From: CAYWCV01 sp964629885 | Lineage (GTDB): Bacteria > Bacteroidota > Rhodothermia > Balneolales > CAYWCV01 | Direction: 5' to 3' | NCBI GenBank assembly: GCA_964629885.1 | Contig: CAZVRJ010000008.1 | Coordinates: 1-64,000, forward strand | DNA length: 64,000 bases | Part shown: in pieces, positions 26,197-35,412 of the stretch | Layout: every line of letters starts with the position of its first letter | How positions within the stretch are numbered: position 1 is the first letter of the stretch | Notes under the pieces: model-generated | What the model saw: only the letters and a program-made list of their open reading frames with translations | The model's database searches: none | Told to the model about the DNA's origin: nothing | Program-made: the position numbers and the translations under genes

Positions 26197-28974
26197 TTAA
26201 AAGGAGACAGACACGCCGCCGACAGCGAACAGGCCGATATCTGGGGTACCTACAAACTGTGGTTTCTTGTTATTCGTCATGTTGTTGACAGTAACTGAAC
26301 CGCGTACACCTTTGGTGAACTGGTAGCCCATGTTAACGTCAAGGCTATGGTAGGAATCCAGATTTCCAAACGAGCCATCTGCTCGCTGAGTGGTATAGAT
26401 ACCTGACTGAATTGGGAAGCCAGCTATGTAACGGAGCCTCACACCCATATCAAAACCGACCTCACGATTGTTGTAGTTACCTCCAATTGTGAACTTATTT
26501 TGTGGGGCGTTCAGAAATATGTTCAGATCCGGATTGCCATCAAGTTCGAGCCACTTGTCTCTGCTCACATATGAATAATTACCCATGAGTGAAACCTTGT
26601 CGTTAACGAGATAGTTGAACCCGAGATCGACACCGTAATATGTGATTTCACCAAAGTTACGGTAAGTCAAGATCACAGCATCACGGCTGAAAGCTTCTGT
26701 CGGTGTTACAACACCCAGTGGAAGTCCACCAAGCGATGTGCCAACATTTGTGCCAATTGCCTGTGCTGTAGCCTGTGCTTGAGCTAATGGCATGCCTTGC
26801 GACATTAGTACGTTCGTAAAGAACTGTGTAAGGTATTGTGCCATATTCTGGCCACTCATGAACACATTAGGTGTTTCAACGATAAGAGGACCAACAAAAT
26901 CTTCGGCCTTAGTGCGGTATACGTCGACGCTGAGCAACAGCTTGTCGTTGATGATGCCTTTATAGCCGACCTCAAATGTGTTATATATCGTAGGATTTAT
27001 CGGGTCGATGTCGAGAACATCGGCAACAGGGTCAAATGTGCCGGTAGAAGTGTTCAATTTTGCAAGTGCCATTGCAATGGCTGCATAATTACCGCCGGCT
27101 GGATTGGCAGACCCGGGAAGTGGAGCTTGTGCCATCGCCGGTGCCAAACCGGCAGTTTGTGGATTAGATGCCAATGCAGCACCAACTATCTGGCGAATCA
27201 AAGCCCATGTTGCTGCATTCTGTGTATTCAGATTGAATGCCGGAGCAGTTGGGGCAAAATTGGAAACAAATACAGGACGGCCACCATCGCCTCGCTCAAA
27301 ACTAAAGCCAGTTGATGGCACGCCTTGTGCACGAACCTCAAGATTATAGAATCCACCGACCGGTATTCTTGCTGCAAGAAGATCCAAGAAGAGTGCATTT
27401 GAACTCGGTGTTGAAAACGACCGATTGTAGGTGAATCGGAAGTTTTGATTCTCAATCGGACGGTAAACAATCGCGGCCCTTGGTGAGAATTGTGGATCTT
27501 CTAACTTTTCATGCTTATCGGCACGGAAAGAGAAGAGCAAATCCAAATTATTAGATGCAGAAAATTTGGTTTGCAAATAGCCCCCAATTTCAGTGAATCC
27601 GTCCGAGTCTTCGTTTCGACCATTGATGGTACCATCGGTTACAGGCGTTGTCACGATGTAATCGCCACCGTATAGAAAATTGAAGCGGCGCCAGTCAGTA
27701 CTGTGCTGTAGTTGAGTCACGAATTGAGTTGACTTATCGATAATTCCTAAACCAGTTGGTATGATATACGTATCGCCAGAGTTAGACATATTCAAAAATG
27801 CCTGTGCAAACCAATTCTTGTAGGTCACTCGTCCTTGGTAGTACGAGTAAGTCCAGTTGACTGCTTGTCCGGCTCCGAGGCCAGTCAAGTCGATATTATT
27901 TGCACTGTTCAAGCCTGCGTTGAAAATAACATCGAGATCATCGGACGGATTAAAATCAACTCTTGCATCAAAACCAAATTTTTCGATGTTGTAATCGCGG
28001 ATGCCAATTCGCTTACCGATCTGAGAATTTGGGTCGCCACCCGATGCCAAGTATTGAGCACGTGCGTTTCTTTCCTGCACCAAATATGGGTCATCATCGG
28101 CCACCCGATATTCATCGGCCGTCAAATATGATCCAGAGAGTTTGAGACCAACTTTATTATTGAAGTTGTGAGCTGATCGGAACTGCCCTTTGAGAAAGCT
28201 TTGATTTCCACCATATAGACTCACTGTAGTACCAGACGATACCAATGGAGATTTTGTCAGGAAGTTTACTACACCAGAGTTAGCATTTGGACCATAGAGA
28301 GCGGCGCCTGGTCCTAAAACAACTTCGATACTTTCAATATCGTCATTCACAACTGGAATAAAGTGCATCAAGTTTGCTCTTAGCGACGGCACAGTTGCAA
28401 TACGATTGTCGGTAAGCATCAGCAATGACCCAGAAAAGATGTTATTAAAGCCTCTAGTTACTACAGTTGATGAGGCAACACCCTGCTGTGCTATGTCGAC
28501 TGCTGTGCTACCTTTGATAAAATCTGCTGGAGTTGTAGTCGAAATATCCTTTATCTGCTGTGCCGAGATCACCTGAATCGATGATGGCGATTCGGTAACT
28601 TTTTCGCGGATTTTGGACGCCGACACAACAACCGGGTTCAAGCTCATGCCCGGCATGAGTGCAATATTGAGCTCGGTAGCCTGACCGCTCACAATGACGA
28701 TGTCTGTGATGCGCTGGTCTGTGAAACCAACATAACTCACCCGAGCATAATATGTACCAGCTAAAAGACCAGTTATCTCAAATCTGCCCTCAACGTTGGT
28801 AACGGTCCCTCTTGATACGGAGGCATCCGTGGAGGACACCAATATGTTCGCGCCAATAAGGGTCTCACCATTACTTGCATCTGTGATTACCCCCTTTAGG
28901 GTACCCTGAGCATGCACGGAGCCGACCAGCAGAAGCGACACAAGGAAAAACGCTTTGTGTATCAATGTCTTCAT
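26197..28974 (-). CDS. TonB-dependent outer-membrane receptor
   Basis: 925 residues. Signal peptide ending VGSVHAQ, then a carboxypeptidase-regulatory-like domain (about 24-105: GVITDASNGETLIGANILV to YYARVSYVGF), the plug (about 130-240, with TRGFN and VLGPGAALYGPNANSGVVNFLT), and a beta-barrel ending in an aromatic strand (GGVSVSF). No SusD partner follows. Two Ala/Gln-rich low-complexity stretches interrupt barrel strands (about residues 595-640 and 715-750: QAQATAQAIG and similar), probably extracellular loops. Substrate is unknown. An AAGCGCTT palindrome lies 44 nt upstream of the start, which hints at LacI-type control. Confidence 0.92.
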   Translation of the reverse strand: MKTLIHKAFFLVSLLLVGSVHAQGTLKGVITDASNGETLIGANILVSSTDASVSRGTVTNVEGRFEITGLLAGTYYARVSYVGFTDQRITDIVIVSGQATELNIALMPGMSLNPVVVSASKIREKVTESPSSIQVISAQQIKDISTTTPADFIKGSTAVDIAQQGVASSTVVTRGFNNIFSGSLLMLTDNRIATVPSLRANLMHFIPVVNDDIESIEVVLGPGAALYGPNANSGVVNFLTKSPLVSSGTTVSLYGGNQSFLKGQFRSAHNFNNKVGLKLSGSYLTADEYRVADDDPYLVQERNARAQYLASGGDPNSQIGKRIGIRDYNIEKFGFDARVDFNPSDDLDVIFNAGLNSANNIDLTGLGAGQAVNWTYSYYQGRVTYKNWFAQAFLNMSNSGDTYIIPTGLGIIDKSTQFVTQLQHSTDWRRFNFLYGGDYIVTTPVTDGTINGRNEDSDGFTEIGGYLQTKFSASNNLDLLFSFRADKHEKLEDPQFSPRAAIVYRPIENQNFRFTYNRSFSTPSSNALFLDLLAARIPVGGFYNLEVRAQGVPSTGFSFERGDGGRPVFVSNFAPTAPAFNLNTQNAATWALIRQIVGAALASNPQTAGLAPAMAQAPLPGSANPAGGNYAAIAMALAKLNTSTGTFDPVADVLDIDPINPTIYNTFEVGYKGIINDKLLLSVDVYRTKAEDFVGPLIVETPNVFMSGQNMAQYLTQFFTNVLMSQGMPLAQAQATAQAIGTNVGTSLGGLPLGVVTPTEAFSRDAVILTYRNFGEITYYGVDLGFNYLVNDKVSLMGNYSYVSRDKWLELDGNPDLNIFLNAPQNKFTIGGNYNNREVGFDMGVRLRYIAGFPIQSGIYTTQRADGSFGNLDSYHSLDVNMGYQFTKGVRGSVTVNNMTNNKKPQFVGTPDIGLFAVGGVSVSF

Positions 28975-29017
28975 AGGATTGTATATGGATTAGTTTTTAG
29001 CAGCCTTCTAGACCGTA

Positions 29018-29030
29018 GGAAGCGCTTACA
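29018..29030. promoter_or_regulatory. GGAAGCGCTTACA, LacI/cre-like operator
   Basis: Read on the minus strand TGTAAGCGCTTCCT differs from the cre/LacI-type consensus TGNAARCGNWWNCA at one position only. It lies 44 nt before the TonB receptor start. Confidence 0.4.
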
Positions 29031-29240
29031 GCGACAACACATGCGATAATACAAACTAAACCAACAATTGCGAACAGTCTAAAAATAATTTAGACTACGT
29101 ATAAACAAGCTTCACCACTTATGGGGAATCAGTTGGACAAAAAACACCTTTGCTCAGCCATAAGCACATAAACTTGTTACTGCTAGGATGAATTGAATTA
29201 AACTAAAAGTTTCGATTTATGCGGATTTTTATAATTTATT

Positions 29241-29252
29241 AAAAGCGCTTTT
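29241..29252. promoter_or_regulatory. AAAAGCGCTTTT perfect 12-bp palindrome
   Basis: About 117 nt before the amt start and 267 nt before the TonB receptor start; shares the AAGCGCTT core with 12091 and 29020. Confidence 0.35.
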
Positions 29253-29368
29253 TTATTTCATTTGCATTACTTTGTTAAGTTTTTTTGAATAAATATATTA
29301 CTAAATATTGCTTTTGGCATCTTTTGTGTTAAATTCACCGACGTACAACAAAATAAACCAAACCTCTC

Positions 29369-30811
29369 ATGTTCAAATATGTCAAGGCGGTCCTGATCAT
29401 TGTGCTCCTTTTATTGGGCGCTAGCCTGGTAAATGGAAAGGAAATAACTCATGCGGCCGATTCTTCGGCCGCTTCCTTTTTGGGCAATAGTGATTCTACC
29501 TTGGCACTCACAGCAATCGTAGCAACGGTCAGCCCAGAAGATGGTGGATCGTATGCAACGATGGAAGATTTCAGAGCTAGCAATGCCTACGTGAAATTCG
29601 CACTCGACAACGTCTGGATACTATTGTCTGCATTTCTGGTGTTCATCATGCACCTTGGTTTCGCTTCCGTCGAGAGCGGATTCATGCCCGCCAAGAACAC
29701 GGTGAACGTCATCTACAAGAATCTTTTCATTCTCACCACAGGCATCCTCACGTACGCCATCGTGGGTTTCAGACTCATGTATCCGGGCGACTTCAACATC
29801 ATCGACGGCGTGTTGGGCTTCCCCGGTTTTGGAATCGGATTTAAGCCCGATAACCCTACAGCCTTCCTCACTACCGACTATGGGATGGACATGACCATCT
29901 GGAGCGATTTCATTTTTCAGGCGATGTTCGCCGCTACTGCAGCAACTATTGTGTCTGGGTCGGTAACCGGCAGGATTAAAATGCCATCCTACATGATTTA
30001 CACTGGACTCCTTGTTGCTTTTTGTTATCCGATAACAGGCAGCTGGAAGTGGGGTGCCGGTTGGTTAGACACCATGGGCTTCCATGATTTCGCAGGATCT
30101 ACCCTAGTGCATGCCGTGGGTGGCGCCGCCGCATTGGTTGGAGCTTGGATGCTGGGTCCCCGGGTTGGCAAATTCACAAACGGGAAAGCCAACGACATCC
30201 CCGGCCACAACCTCCCACTGGCAACGATTGGGGTCTTACTTTTATGGTTCGGCTGGTTTGGGTTCAACGGAGGCTCGGTTCTGAGTGCCCAACCCGACGC
30301 CATAGGACTCGTTTTGGTGAACACTGCCCTTGCAGCTGCTGCCGGATCACTTGCGGCGATGGCCGCTGCCACATTCCTCATGCACAAGATGGATCTGGGA
30401 ATGGCGCTGAATGGTGTTCTTGGAGGGCTGGTCGGCATCACTGCCGGCGCAGATTTGATCGACCCGGGCAACGCCATCATCATCGGCGCTCTGTCGGGTG
30501 CCTTGGTTGTGGCCTCCATCATTGCGTTAGAGAAAATTGGAATCGACGACCCTGTTAGCGCCATCTCTGTTCACGGTGTATGTGGCATTTGGGGTACTTT
30601 GGCTGTTGGAATATTCGCCGATGTTTCATTGATAACACAGCTTATCGGCACATTTTCAGTTGTCGGATTCACCATCGTGTTTTCGCTCATCACATTCACA
30701 GCCATCAAATTGGCCATCGGAATACGGGCCGATCATGATGCAGAAGTATCAGGAATGGATGCCTATTACCATGGACACACGGCATATCCTGATTTCATGA
30801 CCAAGAATTAA
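29369..30811 (+). CDS. amt: Ammonium transporter (Amt family)
   Basis: 480-residue inner-membrane channel for ammonium with about 11 helices after an N-terminal signal-type segment (VLIIVLLLLGASLVNG). Key pore residues are kept: the twin histidines in DFAGSTLVHAVGG and in AISVHGVCGIWG, plus ESGF near residue 107 and the segment GWKWGAGWLD-like before the first His. Slightly longer than E. coli AmtB because of about 60 extra N-terminal residues exposed to the periplasm. No glnK/glnB PII gene follows, which is unusual for amt. Transcribed divergently from the TonB receptor. Confidence 0.95.
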   Translation: MFKYVKAVLIIVLLLLGASLVNGKEITHAADSSAASFLGNSDSTLALTAIVATVSPEDGGSYATMEDFRASNAYVKFALDNVWILLSAFLVFIMHLGFASVESGFMPAKNTVNVIYKNLFILTTGILTYAIVGFRLMYPGDFNIIDGVLGFPGFGIGFKPDNPTAFLTTDYGMDMTIWSDFIFQAMFAATAATIVSGSVTGRIKMPSYMIYTGLLVAFCYPITGSWKWGAGWLDTMGFHDFAGSTLVHAVGGAAALVGAWMLGPRVGKFTNGKANDIPGHNLPLATIGVLLLWFGWFGFNGGSVLSAQPDAIGLVLVNTALAAAAGSLAAMAAATFLMHKMDLGMALNGVLGGLVGITAGADLIDPGNAIIIGALSGALVVASIIALEKIGIDDPVSAISVHGVCGIWGTLAVGIFADVSLITQLIGTFSVVGFTIVFSLITFTAIKLAIGIRADHDAEVSGMDAYYHGHTAYPDFMTKN

Positions 30812-30838
30812 TTAGGACGACACGAACGATAAGGTTCA

Positions 30839-30846
30839 TATATTGG
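30839..30846 (+). promoter_or_regulatory. Putative promoter element TATATTGG
   Basis: 48 nt before the class V aminotransferase start, in the 80-nt gap after amt. A strong ribosome-binding site (GAGGAGG) precedes that ATG. Confidence 0.35.
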
Positions 30847-30891
30847 CGTCAATTCATTATTCTCCGTGTATCATTGAATTGAGGAGGAATC

Positions 30892-32187
30892 ATGGATCGT
30901 CGCCAATTTTTAAACTCGATTGCACTGCCTCTGGCTGCCGTGCCCATCGCTGCCACTTTTAAACCAAGCATGGTCGCCGAGCTACTGCCGGAGATTAAGT
31001 CATTTAAAGGGTCGCCAGCTGAATTGGCGGCCAACGAAGACCTTTGGTTTCGTGTACAACAGGCTTTCACGGTCGACCGCAGCCTCATCAACTTGAATAA
31101 CGGTGGGGTGAGTCCGTCGCCATCTGTCGTTCAGGACGCCATGAAACGGCATCTCGACTATTCTAACTTGGCACCTGTCTATACCATGTGGGGCGTTTTA
31201 GGGCCCCAGCGCGAAACCGTTCGGCAAAGTATAGCCAGAATGCAGGGAGTTGACGCCGAGGAAATCGCCCTAACACGCAATGCCTCCGAGAGTCTTCAAA
31301 TTCTGCAACTTGGGTTCGATTTGAAGCCAGGCGATGAGGTCCTCACCACTACGCAAGACTACCCGAGGATGATTACCACGTTTCAGCAACGCGCACGACG
31401 CGAGGGCATCGTGCTCAAGCAATTCGACATACCTGCGCCTGCCGAAGACGACGATCTCATCGTATCGTTGTTCGAACGGAATATCACACCCAAGACCAAA
31501 CTCATCTTGGTCAGCCACATGATCTTCATGAATGGCAATATTCTCCCGGTCAAACGGGTGACTGAGCTGGGACGCAGGCGTGGGATTCCAGTGGTCGTAG
31601 ATGGCGCTCACGCATTTTCTCACGCTCCGGGAACCATTGCAGAGCTAGATATCGATTATTATGCCTCAAGCCTCCACAAATGGCTGATGGCACCTCACGG
31701 AACCGGACTCCTCTATGTGAGAAAGAACAAGATTGCAGGAGTCTGGCCGATGATGGCAGCACCCGACCATATGGACGCCGATATCCGCAAATTCGAGGAG
31801 ATCGGAACCCACCCTGCCGCAAACTACTTGGCTATTGCCGAAGCGATCACATTTACCGAGGGAATCGGTCAGGATGTGAAGACCGCAAGACTCGTGTGGC
31901 TACGCGACCGTTGGGCTAATGAACTTACCAAGTTCGACAGGGTGACGATGCGAACCAGCCTTAAGCCTGGACGTGCAGCTGGTTTGGCCACCGTTGATAT
32001 TGATGGAGTTGAGCCAACTGCCATCGTCAATCATTTGTGGAAAAAGCATCGCATGATCGTGGTGGCAATAAACGAACCTTTCACAAAAGGTGTGCGGGTC
32101 GCGCCAAACGTATATACTACACCAGGCGAAATTGATCGCTTTGTAGAGGCTATGACAGATGTGATCAAAAACGGAATAAAAGCCTGA
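30892..32187 (+). CDS. Tat-exported class V aminotransferase (isopenicillin-N epimerase-like)
   Basis: 431 residues. The N-terminus MDRRQFLNSIALPLAAVPIAA is a twin-arginine signal, so the folded PLP enzyme is probably exported to the periplasm. Fold-I class V features are NLNNGGVSPSP near residue 70, TRNASESLQIL, VVVDGAHAFSH (Asp), and PLP lysine in SSLHKWLMAPHGTG. The family includes cysteine desulfurases and isopenicillin-N epimerase-like enzymes; the exported members have no settled role. The next gene is a lipoprotein of the RidA family, which could clear reactive enamine or imine products of such an enzyme (inference). GAGGAGG lies 8 nt before the ATG. Confidence 0.88.
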   Translation: MDRRQFLNSIALPLAAVPIAATFKPSMVAELLPEIKSFKGSPAELAANEDLWFRVQQAFTVDRSLINLNNGGVSPSPSVVQDAMKRHLDYSNLAPVYTMWGVLGPQRETVRQSIARMQGVDAEEIALTRNASESLQILQLGFDLKPGDEVLTTTQDYPRMITTFQQRARREGIVLKQFDIPAPAEDDDLIVSLFERNITPKTKLILVSHMIFMNGNILPVKRVTELGRRRGIPVVVDGAHAFSHAPGTIAELDIDYYASSLHKWLMAPHGTGLLYVRKNKIAGVWPMMAAPDHMDADIRKFEEIGTHPAANYLAIAEAITFTEGIGQDVKTARLVWLRDRWANELTKFDRVTMRTSLKPGRAAGLATVDIDGVEPTAIVNHLWKKHRMIVVAINEPFTKGVRVAPNVYTTPGEIDRFVEAMTDVIKNGIKA

Positions 32188-32225
32188 TCACTTCAATTTC
32201 ACTACAAATTGAAGCCTTCTTCTGT

Positions 32226-32233
32226 TATCTTGG
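32226..32233 (+). promoter_or_regulatory. Putative promoter element TATCTTGG for ridA-like gene
   Basis: 38 nt before the ATG at 32269; supports starting the lipoprotein there rather than at the upstream in-frame ATG at 32209. Confidence 0.35.
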
Positions 32234-32268
32234 CAGCAAAAATCATTCCATCAAATACAATCGAGTTC

Positions 32269-32745
32269 ATGAAAGCATTCATTTTTAGTGCAGTGATTCT
32301 TCTAGCGTCCTGTGCACCTCAGGCGCCACAAACTCCATCGGCACAAGAGGCTCAAGCTCCATCGAAAGATGTAATTGCATCGCCGGATGCTCCCGAAGCG
32401 ATCGGCCCTTACTCTCAGGCTATCCGGGTTGGCGACACCGTGTGGCTAGCCGGTCAAATTTCGCTCGACCCAGTTACTGGCGGGATGATAACTGGCAGCA
32501 TTGAGATTGAAACTCGACAGGTTATGGCAAACATTGAAGCTGTGCTTGAGGCTGCTGGACTGAAATTAAAAGATGTGGTTCAAACACAAGTCTATCTGAC
32601 CGATTTGAACGAGTATCAAACGTTCAACGCGGTGTATGCAGAGTACTTCCCTACCAATCCCCCAGCTCGCGCAGTTGTGCAGGTTTCGCGCCTGCCGCGC
32701 GATGCAAAGGTGGAAATTATGATGACTGCCCACCGCACTCGCTAA
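32269..32745 (+). CDS. RidA-family lipoprotein (exported enamine/imine deaminase-like)
   Basis: 158 residues from the Met at 32269, which gives a signal peptide and lipobox (ILLASCAP, Cys 14). A Pro/Ala/Gln spacer leads to a complete RidA (YjgF/YER057c/UK114) domain of about 120 residues: IGPYSQAIRVGD, VWLAGQI, QVYLTDLNEYQTFNAVYAEYF, and PPARAVVQVSRLPRDAKVEI with the substrate-binding Arg. RidA enzymes hydrolyse reactive enamines such as 2-aminoacrylate and are normally cytosolic; a lipoprotein form implies action in the periplasm. It follows the Tat-exported PLP aminotransferase. Substrate not known. Confidence 0.9.
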   Translation: MKAFIFSAVILLASCAPQAPQTPSAQEAQAPSKDVIASPDAPEAIGPYSQAIRVGDTVWLAGQISLDPVTGGMITGSIEIETRQVMANIEAVLEAAGLKLKDVVQTQVYLTDLNEYQTFNAVYAEYFPTNPPARAVVQVSRLPRDAKVEIMMTAHRTR

Positions 32746-32755
32746 TGAAAACAGG

Positions 32756-34567
32756 ATGAGCGACCTCGAACAGGTACTGATCAGGCGTTCGGTTCGGGCT
32801 AGCCGAATTGTTGGCCGTCTACATAATCAGAGCAAACAACTGTCGAGGTGGAGGCTCATAACGTTCTTGACAGTTGCCGCCATCGCAGCAACACTGGGCT
32901 ATGCGTTTGGGCAATCGGTAGGATGGTCCATCTTTCTGGTTGGGATGATCCCGTTCTCCGTTCTGGTGTACATACACCAGCGCATCGAGAAGGCCATTGT
33001 GCGATGGACGGCTTGGGCCCACGTCACGAACGAGGATTTGGCCCGACTTCGCCTCGACTGGGACCATATACCGCAATCGGGTGTTAGCGAGCCTCTACCA
33101 AATCATCCATATTCGTCCGACCTAAACATATGTGGAAATCGGTCCCTAACCCATTTGGTCGATCTGTGTGTGAGCCAAAGCGGCAGCGACCGACTTGGAT
33201 ATTGGCTGCTCGAGCCCGAGCTCGACGTAGAAATTATCCGTAAACGCCAGCGCCTAATCCACGATCTGGTAAGTATACCCTATGCTACACAGAAGCTCCG
33301 CTGGGTGGCGCGCATGCAGGCAGGGTCCGACAAGAGAAGATGGAATACCAATCAACTCGTACAGTGGCTTCAGGCATCACCAGGCAGAAAATTAGGAGGC
33401 CTACTCAAGGTGCTGTCTGCTTTGAGTTTGATCAACCTCCTCGGATTTGCAGTTTGGATGATAGGTTTAACCCCTGGTTGGTGGGTGTTCACGTTCATTG
33501 CATACATTGCAGTATATGGCTTAAATGGGGGTGCACTCGTTCATTTGTCGACCGAGTCGACCGATCTTCACGAATACCTTGGAAGGTTTCGGGCTTTGTT
33601 CCAATTTTTGTCGAAACGGATCCCTTCGTGGACCACAGCAGCTCATGAACTGACCTTCCCGTTTCGTGATGAATCGGAGGGTCCGCTCGCAAGCCTCAAA
33701 CGCCTTCGCAAAATTGCTTTGTGGGCTGGTGTGACTCGAAACGATGTTTTTTTTGTTATCCTGAACGCCATCTTGCCTTGGAACCTGATCTTCGCCGTGC
33801 TGCTAGAGCGGGAGAAATCGCTACTTCGAAGTCAGCTCCCAGGATGGCTCGACCGATGGTACACGCTCGAAGCTGCTGCCAGTTTAGCCCATGTAGCAGT
33901 TTTGAATGCCGACCACTGCTGGCCTGTCGCTGTTTCATGGCCAGAGTGGTATGCCGAAGATGCATCCCATCCGCTACTTCACAGCGAATCCAGGGTTTAC
34001 AATACTCATCATTTTGACCAAATCGGCCGACTTGGGCTGATAACCGGCTCAAATATGGCCGGTAAAAGCACCTTCCTCCGTACAGTTGGCATCAACACGG
34101 TACTTGCCAACGCAGGGGCACCCGTAATTGCAACCAGCTTCAAGTGGCAACCGATGCGCGTTTTCACTAGCATGAAGATCAGCGACTCGGTCACTGAGGG
34201 ATACTCCTACTTTTATGCAGAGGTCCGCAGGTTAAAATCATTGTTCGATGAGTTGAAAAAAACCGACGATCTGCCCCTGATGTATCTGATCGACGAAATC
34301 TTCAAAGGCACGAACACAAAAGAGCGCCTCATTGGAAGCAGGGGTTACATCCACTCGCTGATACACGGAAACGGATTTGGGTTAGTAGCAACGCATGACC
34401 TAGAACTTATCAAACTATCGCAAGAATCCGAGCTTGTGCGCAATCTCCATTTCGAGGAGACCTTTACAGCTGGCAACATGCACTTTACCTATAGGCTGAT
34501 GAATGGTCCATGCACAAGCACAAATGCGCTGCACATCATGCGCCAGGCCGGTTTAGAAATAGACTGA
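32756..34567 (+). CDS. Membrane-anchored MutS-family ATPase
   Basis: 603 residues. The C-terminal about 190 residues are a MutS-type ABC ATPase: Walker A GSNMAGKSTFLRTVG (near 430), Walker B LMYLIDEIFKGTN, then the H-loop region ATHDLELI. Unlike MutS, the mismatch-binding domain I is absent, and four hydrophobic helices occur: two at about 31-75 (LITFLTVAAIAATLGYAFG and following) and two at about 228-265. A core clamp/lever region (about 120-410) remains. Such membrane MutS-like proteins are common in Bacteroidota and their task is unknown. It starts 10 nt after the RidA-like gene. Confidence 0.88.
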   Translation: MSDLEQVLIRRSVRASRIVGRLHNQSKQLSRWRLITFLTVAAIAATLGYAFGQSVGWSIFLVGMIPFSVLVYIHQRIEKAIVRWTAWAHVTNEDLARLRLDWDHIPQSGVSEPLPNHPYSSDLNICGNRSLTHLVDLCVSQSGSDRLGYWLLEPELDVEIIRKRQRLIHDLVSIPYATQKLRWVARMQAGSDKRRWNTNQLVQWLQASPGRKLGGLLKVLSALSLINLLGFAVWMIGLTPGWWVFTFIAYIAVYGLNGGALVHLSTESTDLHEYLGRFRALFQFLSKRIPSWTTAAHELTFPFRDESEGPLASLKRLRKIALWAGVTRNDVFFVILNAILPWNLIFAVLLEREKSLLRSQLPGWLDRWYTLEAAASLAHVAVLNADHCWPVAVSWPEWYAEDASHPLLHSESRVYNTHHFDQIGRLGLITGSNMAGKSTFLRTVGINTVLANAGAPVIATSFKWQPMRVFTSMKISDSVTEGYSYFYAEVRRLKSLFDELKKTDDLPLMYLIDEIFKGTNTKERLIGSRGYIHSLIHGNGFGLVATHDLELIKLSQESELVRNLHFEETFTAGNMHFTYRLMNGPCTSTNALHIMRQAGLEID

Positions 34568-34573
34568 GCGGTT

Positions 34574-35266
34574 CTACTCGCAAAAAATGCCTTGTCCTAC
34601 CCAAAGTTGTCTGATTTCGGCCGCCAGATGACCGTTAGACACACCTGGGTGGGCAGCAGCAATCGACTGGAGTAGAGAGTCTGAGGTGGTGCGAATGACC
34701 ATAATCCCGGCATCCGAGTTGTCGAACCATCCCGAAAACAACAGTTCGCCTGATTCGTACAGCTCGACTCGTTGATCAGGATTGTCTGATACCCCACCAC
34801 TAATCTTCTCCCTGAATCGAAGGAATCCATACTGCACCATCTCATTATCGGCAGGAATTTTGCATAGTCCGCCAGCCGAGACCTCAAATGGAAGCAGTTC
34901 GATGTTGAATCTGCCAGCCATCACGGCCGCATCACCCCGCAGATACCCCCAAGCTGCGGTCGTGTCGGGCGCTTTTAGCACAAAGATGCCGCCGCCGCCG
35001 TTAAATGGACCCGCAAGGTCAAGTTTGCCCTCGTTGTACAGCTTGCCGATGTTCTCCATGTGGAGGGCCTGCAACACCGAAGCAGAATCTGGCGATATGG
35101 TCGGACGATCAGGATTTGTATTTAGGAACACAAAAAAGTATGTGGAATCTCCTATTTGGCCTGAATCTGCCTCAAGGGAAGTGTCGTTATCAACACCTGT
35201 GCAGGCTGCAACGCTAAGTGTTGCAAGGAAAGCGGCCAACATTCTGAGTTTCATAGTTTTCGACAT
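34574..35266 (-). CDS. YCII-like lipoprotein
   Basis: 230 residues from the Met at 35266 (alternatives 35254 and 35287). Signal peptide with lipobox LSVAACTG. The segment STYFFVFLNTNPDRP, then a repeated pattern with LHMENIGKLYNEGKLDLAGPFNGGGGIFVLKA, matches YCII-related domains (small alpha/beta barrel-like folds with a His-Asp pair). The C-terminal half (YGFLRFREKISG to LWVGQGIFCE) looks like a second, more diverged copy of the same fold, so this may be a tandem YCII protein. Located outside the cytoplasm by its lipobox. It converges on the MutS-like gene with a 6-nt gap. Function unknown. Confidence 0.75.
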   Translation of the reverse strand: MSKTMKLRMLAAFLATLSVAACTGVDNDTSLEADSGQIGDSTYFFVFLNTNPDRPTISPDSASVLQALHMENIGKLYNEGKLDLAGPFNGGGGIFVLKAPDTTAAWGYLRGDAAVMAGRFNIELLPFEVSAGGLCKIPADNEMVQYGFLRFREKISGGVSDNPDQRVELYESGELLFSGWFDNSDAGIMVIRTTSDSLLQSIAAAHPGVSNGHLAAEIRQLWVGQGIFCE

Positions 35267-35334
35267 GTTTAAATTCAAATTCTGCATACATGGTATGAGT
35301 AAGATTTGACTGTGTCAATGGCATCTTGGTTTTG

Positions 35335-35340
35335 TATATT
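35335..35340 (+). promoter_or_regulatory. Putative promoter element TATATT for second TPR kinase
   Basis: GTATATTC, 73 nt before the kinase ATG at 35413, in the divergent gap of about 150 nt. Confidence 0.3.
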
Positions 35341-35412
35341 CAAAGTTCTACTGTTCCCTCAGAATATTTTCGATGTATTCGGTTAAGAGGTACGCACTTA
35401 ATTTAAACTGGG

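Larger units (their letters stand above)
28975..29368. other. 394-nt divergent intergenic region between TonB receptor and amt
   Basis: AT-rich, no ORF. It holds two AAGCGCTT palindromes (annotated separately) and TAAATTCA at 29330, 39 nt before amt, as a possible -7 element. Confidence 0.7.
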
